From: Rugosimonospora africana
Lineage (GTDB): Bacteria; Actinomycetota; Actinomycetes; Mycobacteriales; Micromonosporaceae
Direction: 5' to 3'
Assembly (NCBI RefSeq): GCF_016862975.1
Contig: NZ_BONZ01000062.1
Coordinates: forward strand, 1-64,000
Length of the DNA stretch: 64,000 bases
Each line of letters starts with the position of its first letter. The stretch's first letter is position 1. This document shows, piece after piece, positions 61,788 to 64,000 of the stretch. The notes under the pieces are model-generated. The model ran no database searches. It saw only the letters and a program-made list of their open reading frames with translations, and had not been told where the DNA came from. Made by a program: the position numbers and the translations under genes.

Positions 61788-63026
61788 TCACCGGGTGCCG
61801 TCCGTCGCAGCCGGCAGCGTCGCTTCGACCAGGAATCCGCTGGTACCGGCGGGGCCGGTGCGCAGCTCGCCGCCGACCGCGGCGGCCCGCTCGCGCATGC
61901 CGAGCAGCCCGTGCCCGCCGGCCGCGGCCGGACCCGATGGGCCGGGGCCGTTGTCGCGGATGAGCAGCCGCAGGGTGTCCCGGGTGTAGTGCAGCTCGAC
62001 GTCGACGGCCGCCCCCGGGGCGTGCCGCCGGGAGTTGGTCAGCGCCTCCTGGACGATGCGGTACGCGGCCAGCTCCACGCCGGGGTCGAGGGCGACCGGG
62101 GCGCCGCGCAGGATCAGGCGGGTACCGGCGCGGGTGGCGTCGCGCGCCTCGTCCAGCAGTTCGGCCAGTTGGCGCAGGCCCGGCTGCGGGCGCCGGTCGG
62201 CGACCTCGGTGCTGGCGTCCTCCCGCAGCACGCCGAGCAGCCGGCGCATTTCGGTCAGCGCGGCGCGGGCGGTGTCGCCGATCGCGGACAGCCGCTGCGC
62301 TCCCGCGCTCGGCATGCCGGGTGTGGTCAGCCGGGCGTTCTCGGCCTGAACGGCGATCATGGAGATGTGGTGGGCCACCACGTCGTGCAGCTCGCGGGCG
62401 ATCCGGGCCCGTTCCCGGCGCGCGGTGTGCTCCAGCAGGGTGTCGGCCATCGCGTGCTGCGCGGCCCGGCTCTCCGCGTCCTCCCGGCGCACCCGGCGTA
62501 CCACTCCGACCCCGGCTGCCAGCGGGACCACCGATGCCAGGGCGATGGCGACGGTGCGCGCGTACCGGTCCGGCGGATCGGTCAGCGCCAGCACCAGGTA
62601 CGGGGCACCGAGCAGCACCGCGACCGGCGGCCGGCCGCCCCGGCCGGACCGGTACGCGGCGATCGGCGCGGCCGCGATGCCGGCGGCGGTCAGGGTGTGG
62701 AAGGCAGCGAGGCTGAGCACGCTCGCCGCGGTGAGCGCGAGCGCCGCGACCGTGCGCTGCGGGGCGCCCAACGGCGCCGTGGTGGCCAGGCCGAGCAGGC
62801 AGAGCAGGACGATGTACGGGCCGGTTTGCCCGGTATCGAGCAGCCGGGAGACCGTCTCGACGATCGCGGCCAGCCCGAGCAGCCCGCCGGCAACGGCCGG
62901 CGCGTACGGTGCCAGCGCGATCCGCTGCCCCCGGTGCGTCCAGCCGGCGGCGTCGATCGGTGCTATCCCCACGTAGGACATTGTCTCCGCAGCCGTGGCG
63001 CTTGGCGTCACCGGCGCCAGCGACAT
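61788..63026 (-). CDS. Sensor histidine kinase (HisKA_3 type)
   Basis: A 412-aa membrane kinase. About five to six membrane segments lie in residues 25-160. The dimerisation/phosphoacceptor motif is RIARELHDVVAHHISM with the phosphorylated His, and the ATPase has QEALTNSRRHA, DNGPGPSG and GHGLLGMRERA. ATG 63026 follows GAGAGGGAC. It pairs with the response regulator downstream and is divergent from an ABC exporter, a usual target of such systems. Confidence 0.92.
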   Translation of the reverse strand: MSLAPVTPSATAAETMSYVGIAPIDAAGWTHRGQRIALAPYAPAVAGGLLGLAAIVETVSRLLDTGQTGPYIVLLCLLGLATTAPLGAPQRTVAALALTAASVLSLAAFHTLTAAGIAAAPIAAYRSGRGGRPPVAVLLGAPYLVLALTDPPDRYARTVAIALASVVPLAAGVGVVRRVRREDAESRAAQHAMADTLLEHTARRERARIARELHDVVAHHISMIAVQAENARLTTPGMPSAGAQRLSAIGDTARAALTEMRRLLGVLREDASTEVADRRPQPGLRQLAELLDEARDATRAGTRLILRGAPVALDPGVELAAYRIVQEALTNSRRHAPGAAVDVELHYTRDTLRLLIRDNGPGPSGPAAAGGHGLLGMRERAAAVGGELRTGPAGTSGFLVEATLPAATDGTR

Positions 63027-63138
63027 CGCCGTCCCTCTCAGGAGGGATCGGGAACTGGGCATCCCCCGCGCTAGCGATGCCGGAGATGGCTCTGGCGCGT
63101 GACGACCCGCCCCGACCGCGCCGCATACGGTGCGTGAC

Positions 63139-64000
63139 ATGGAAGCGACCATTGACGTCACCGGCCTGCGCAAGCGGTTCGGCTCGACCCTGGCCCTGGA
63201 CGGAATGACGTTCAGTGTCCGGCCCGGGCAGGTCACCGGATTCGTCGGGCCCAACGGTGCCGGTAAGTCCACCACCATGCGGGTGGTCCTGAGTCTGGAT
63301 AGCGCGGACGAGGGGACCGCGCTGATCGGCGGGCAGCCGTACCACCGGCTGCGCCGCCCGCTGCACCAGGTCGGCGCGCTGCTGGACGCCGGCGCTCTGC
63401 ACCCGGCCCGCAGCGGCCGTAACCATCTGCTCTGGCTGGCCCACTCGCAGGGCCTGGGCGCCCGGCGGGTCGACGAGGTCCTGGAGCAGGCCGGCCTCGT
63501 CAAGGCGGCCCGGCGCCGGGCCGGCGGGTACTCGCTGGGCATGCGGCAGCGGCTTGGGATCGCCGCCGCGCTGCTCGGTGACCCGCCGGTGCTGATGCTC
63601 GACGAGCCGTTCAATGGCCTGGACCCCGAGGGCATCGTGTGGATCCGCGGCTTCCTGCGCGGGCTGGCGGCCGAGGGGCGGGCCGTGCTGGTGTCCAGCC
63701 ACCTCATGAGCGAACTGCAGGACAGCGCCAGCCACCTCGTGGTGGTCGGGCGCGGGCGGGTCGTCGCGGACACCAGCGTGGAGGCCCTGATCTCCGCCGC
63801 TTCCGGCGACCGGGTCACCGTGCGCACCACCGCCCGCACCGAGGCGATGACGGTACTGGCCCGGGACGGCGCCACGGTCGCCGTCACCGAGCGGGACACG
63901 ATCACCGCGGCCGGCCTGCCCGCCGCGCGGATCGTCTCGCTGCTGAACGAGGCCGGGGTGCCGTTCTCCGAGATCTCCTCGCACCGGGCCACGCTGGAGG
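63139..64000 (+). CDS. ABC transporter ATP-binding protein (3' truncated by window)
   Basis: At least 287 residues of an ABC-2-type exporter ATPase. It has Walker A GPNGAGKSTT, signature YSLGMRQRLGIAAAL and Walker B VLMLDEPFNGLDP, followed by the regulatory C-terminal region. The permease partner should lie beyond the edge. The gene is divergent from the histidine kinase across 112 bp, suggesting control by that two-component pair, for example in antibiotic or envelope-stress export. Confidence 0.92.
   Translation, partial: MEATIDVTGLRKRFGSTLALDGMTFSVRPGQVTGFVGPNGAGKSTTMRVVLSLDSADEGTALIGGQPYHRLRRPLHQVGALLDAGALHPARSGRNHLLWLAHSQGLGARRVDEVLEQAGLVKAARRRAGGYSLGMRQRLGIAAALLGDPPVLMLDEPFNGLDPEGIVWIRGFLRGLAAEGRAVLVSSHLMSELQDSASHLVVVGRGRVVADTSVEALISAASGDRVTVRTTARTEAMTVLARDGATVAVTERDTITAAGLPAARIVSLLNEAGVPFSEISSHRATLE

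Overview
The window is a 64 kb stretch of very GC-rich DNA from a filamentous-type actinomycete. The signs are high third-position GC, many GTG starts, mycothiol-type enzymes, a conservon signalling operon, Tat-exported glycosidases and an HspR-type box before lon. The style is that of Micromonosporales (an Actinoplanes or Actinocatenispora-like genome), but the exact genus is inferred, not shown. I see no rRNA, tRNA, CRISPR array, transposase or phage gene.

Layout. 0-9.9 kb holds general genes: an ArsR/SRPBCC/maleylpyruvate-isomerase-like operon, a PLP decarboxylase, lon, an aldo/keto reductase and an EamA exporter. 9.9-20.7 kb holds a GH3 glycosidase, a GT-B glycosyltransferase with a glycogen-debranching-like enzyme, a streptomycin-6-kinase-like protein, a TetR gene with a divergent TIM-barrel-like gene, and htpG. 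21.1-48.5 kb is a large arabinan/L-arabinoside utilisation locus. It has a Tat-exported GH43 with LamG, a giant secreted (alpha/alpha)6 glycosidase with LamG, F5/8C and PxKF domains, araB, a secreted CBM13/Ig glycosidase, an SDR, an RbsABC-type sugar importer, a LacI regulator, a secreted beta-helix-like protein, a GH127 beta-L-arabinofuranosidase with LamG, a zinc dehydrogenase, an IclR regulator and a U32-like protein. 48.5-52.8 kb is a conservon (histidine kinase, roadblock, DUF742, GTPase) ending in a StyA-like flavin monooxygenase. 53.3-64 kb holds a class A PBP, a MarR-MFS pair, a pyrE-like gene, small genes, an SDR, a methyltransferase, a LuxR-type two-component pair and the start of an ABC exporter.

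How the locus works. Secreted enzymes would cut arabinan-type glycans, the ABC importer would bring in sugar, and AraB would phosphorylate L-ribulose. Eight sites fitting TYCGNNATNYCGAA, a palindrome family, lie in its intergenic regions, mostly 10-20 nt downstream of recognisable promoters. That placement suits a repressor, and the IclR protein encoded next to one site is the best candidate. A separate LacI-type box (TGTGAGCGCTCACA and relatives) marks the importer operon, lacI and the CBM13 glycosidase, which therefore carries both kinds of site.

The most unusual features are: (1) three secreted glycosidases each carry a LamG domain inside the catalytic domain, and in all three the LamG strand order is circularly permuted; (2) four unrelated genes have 17-53 bp tandem repeats that span and re-copy the stop codon; (3) near-identical repeats flank the EamA gene and the ArsR operon; and (4) a 68-69 bp hairpin with conserved stems and variable loop occurs twice.
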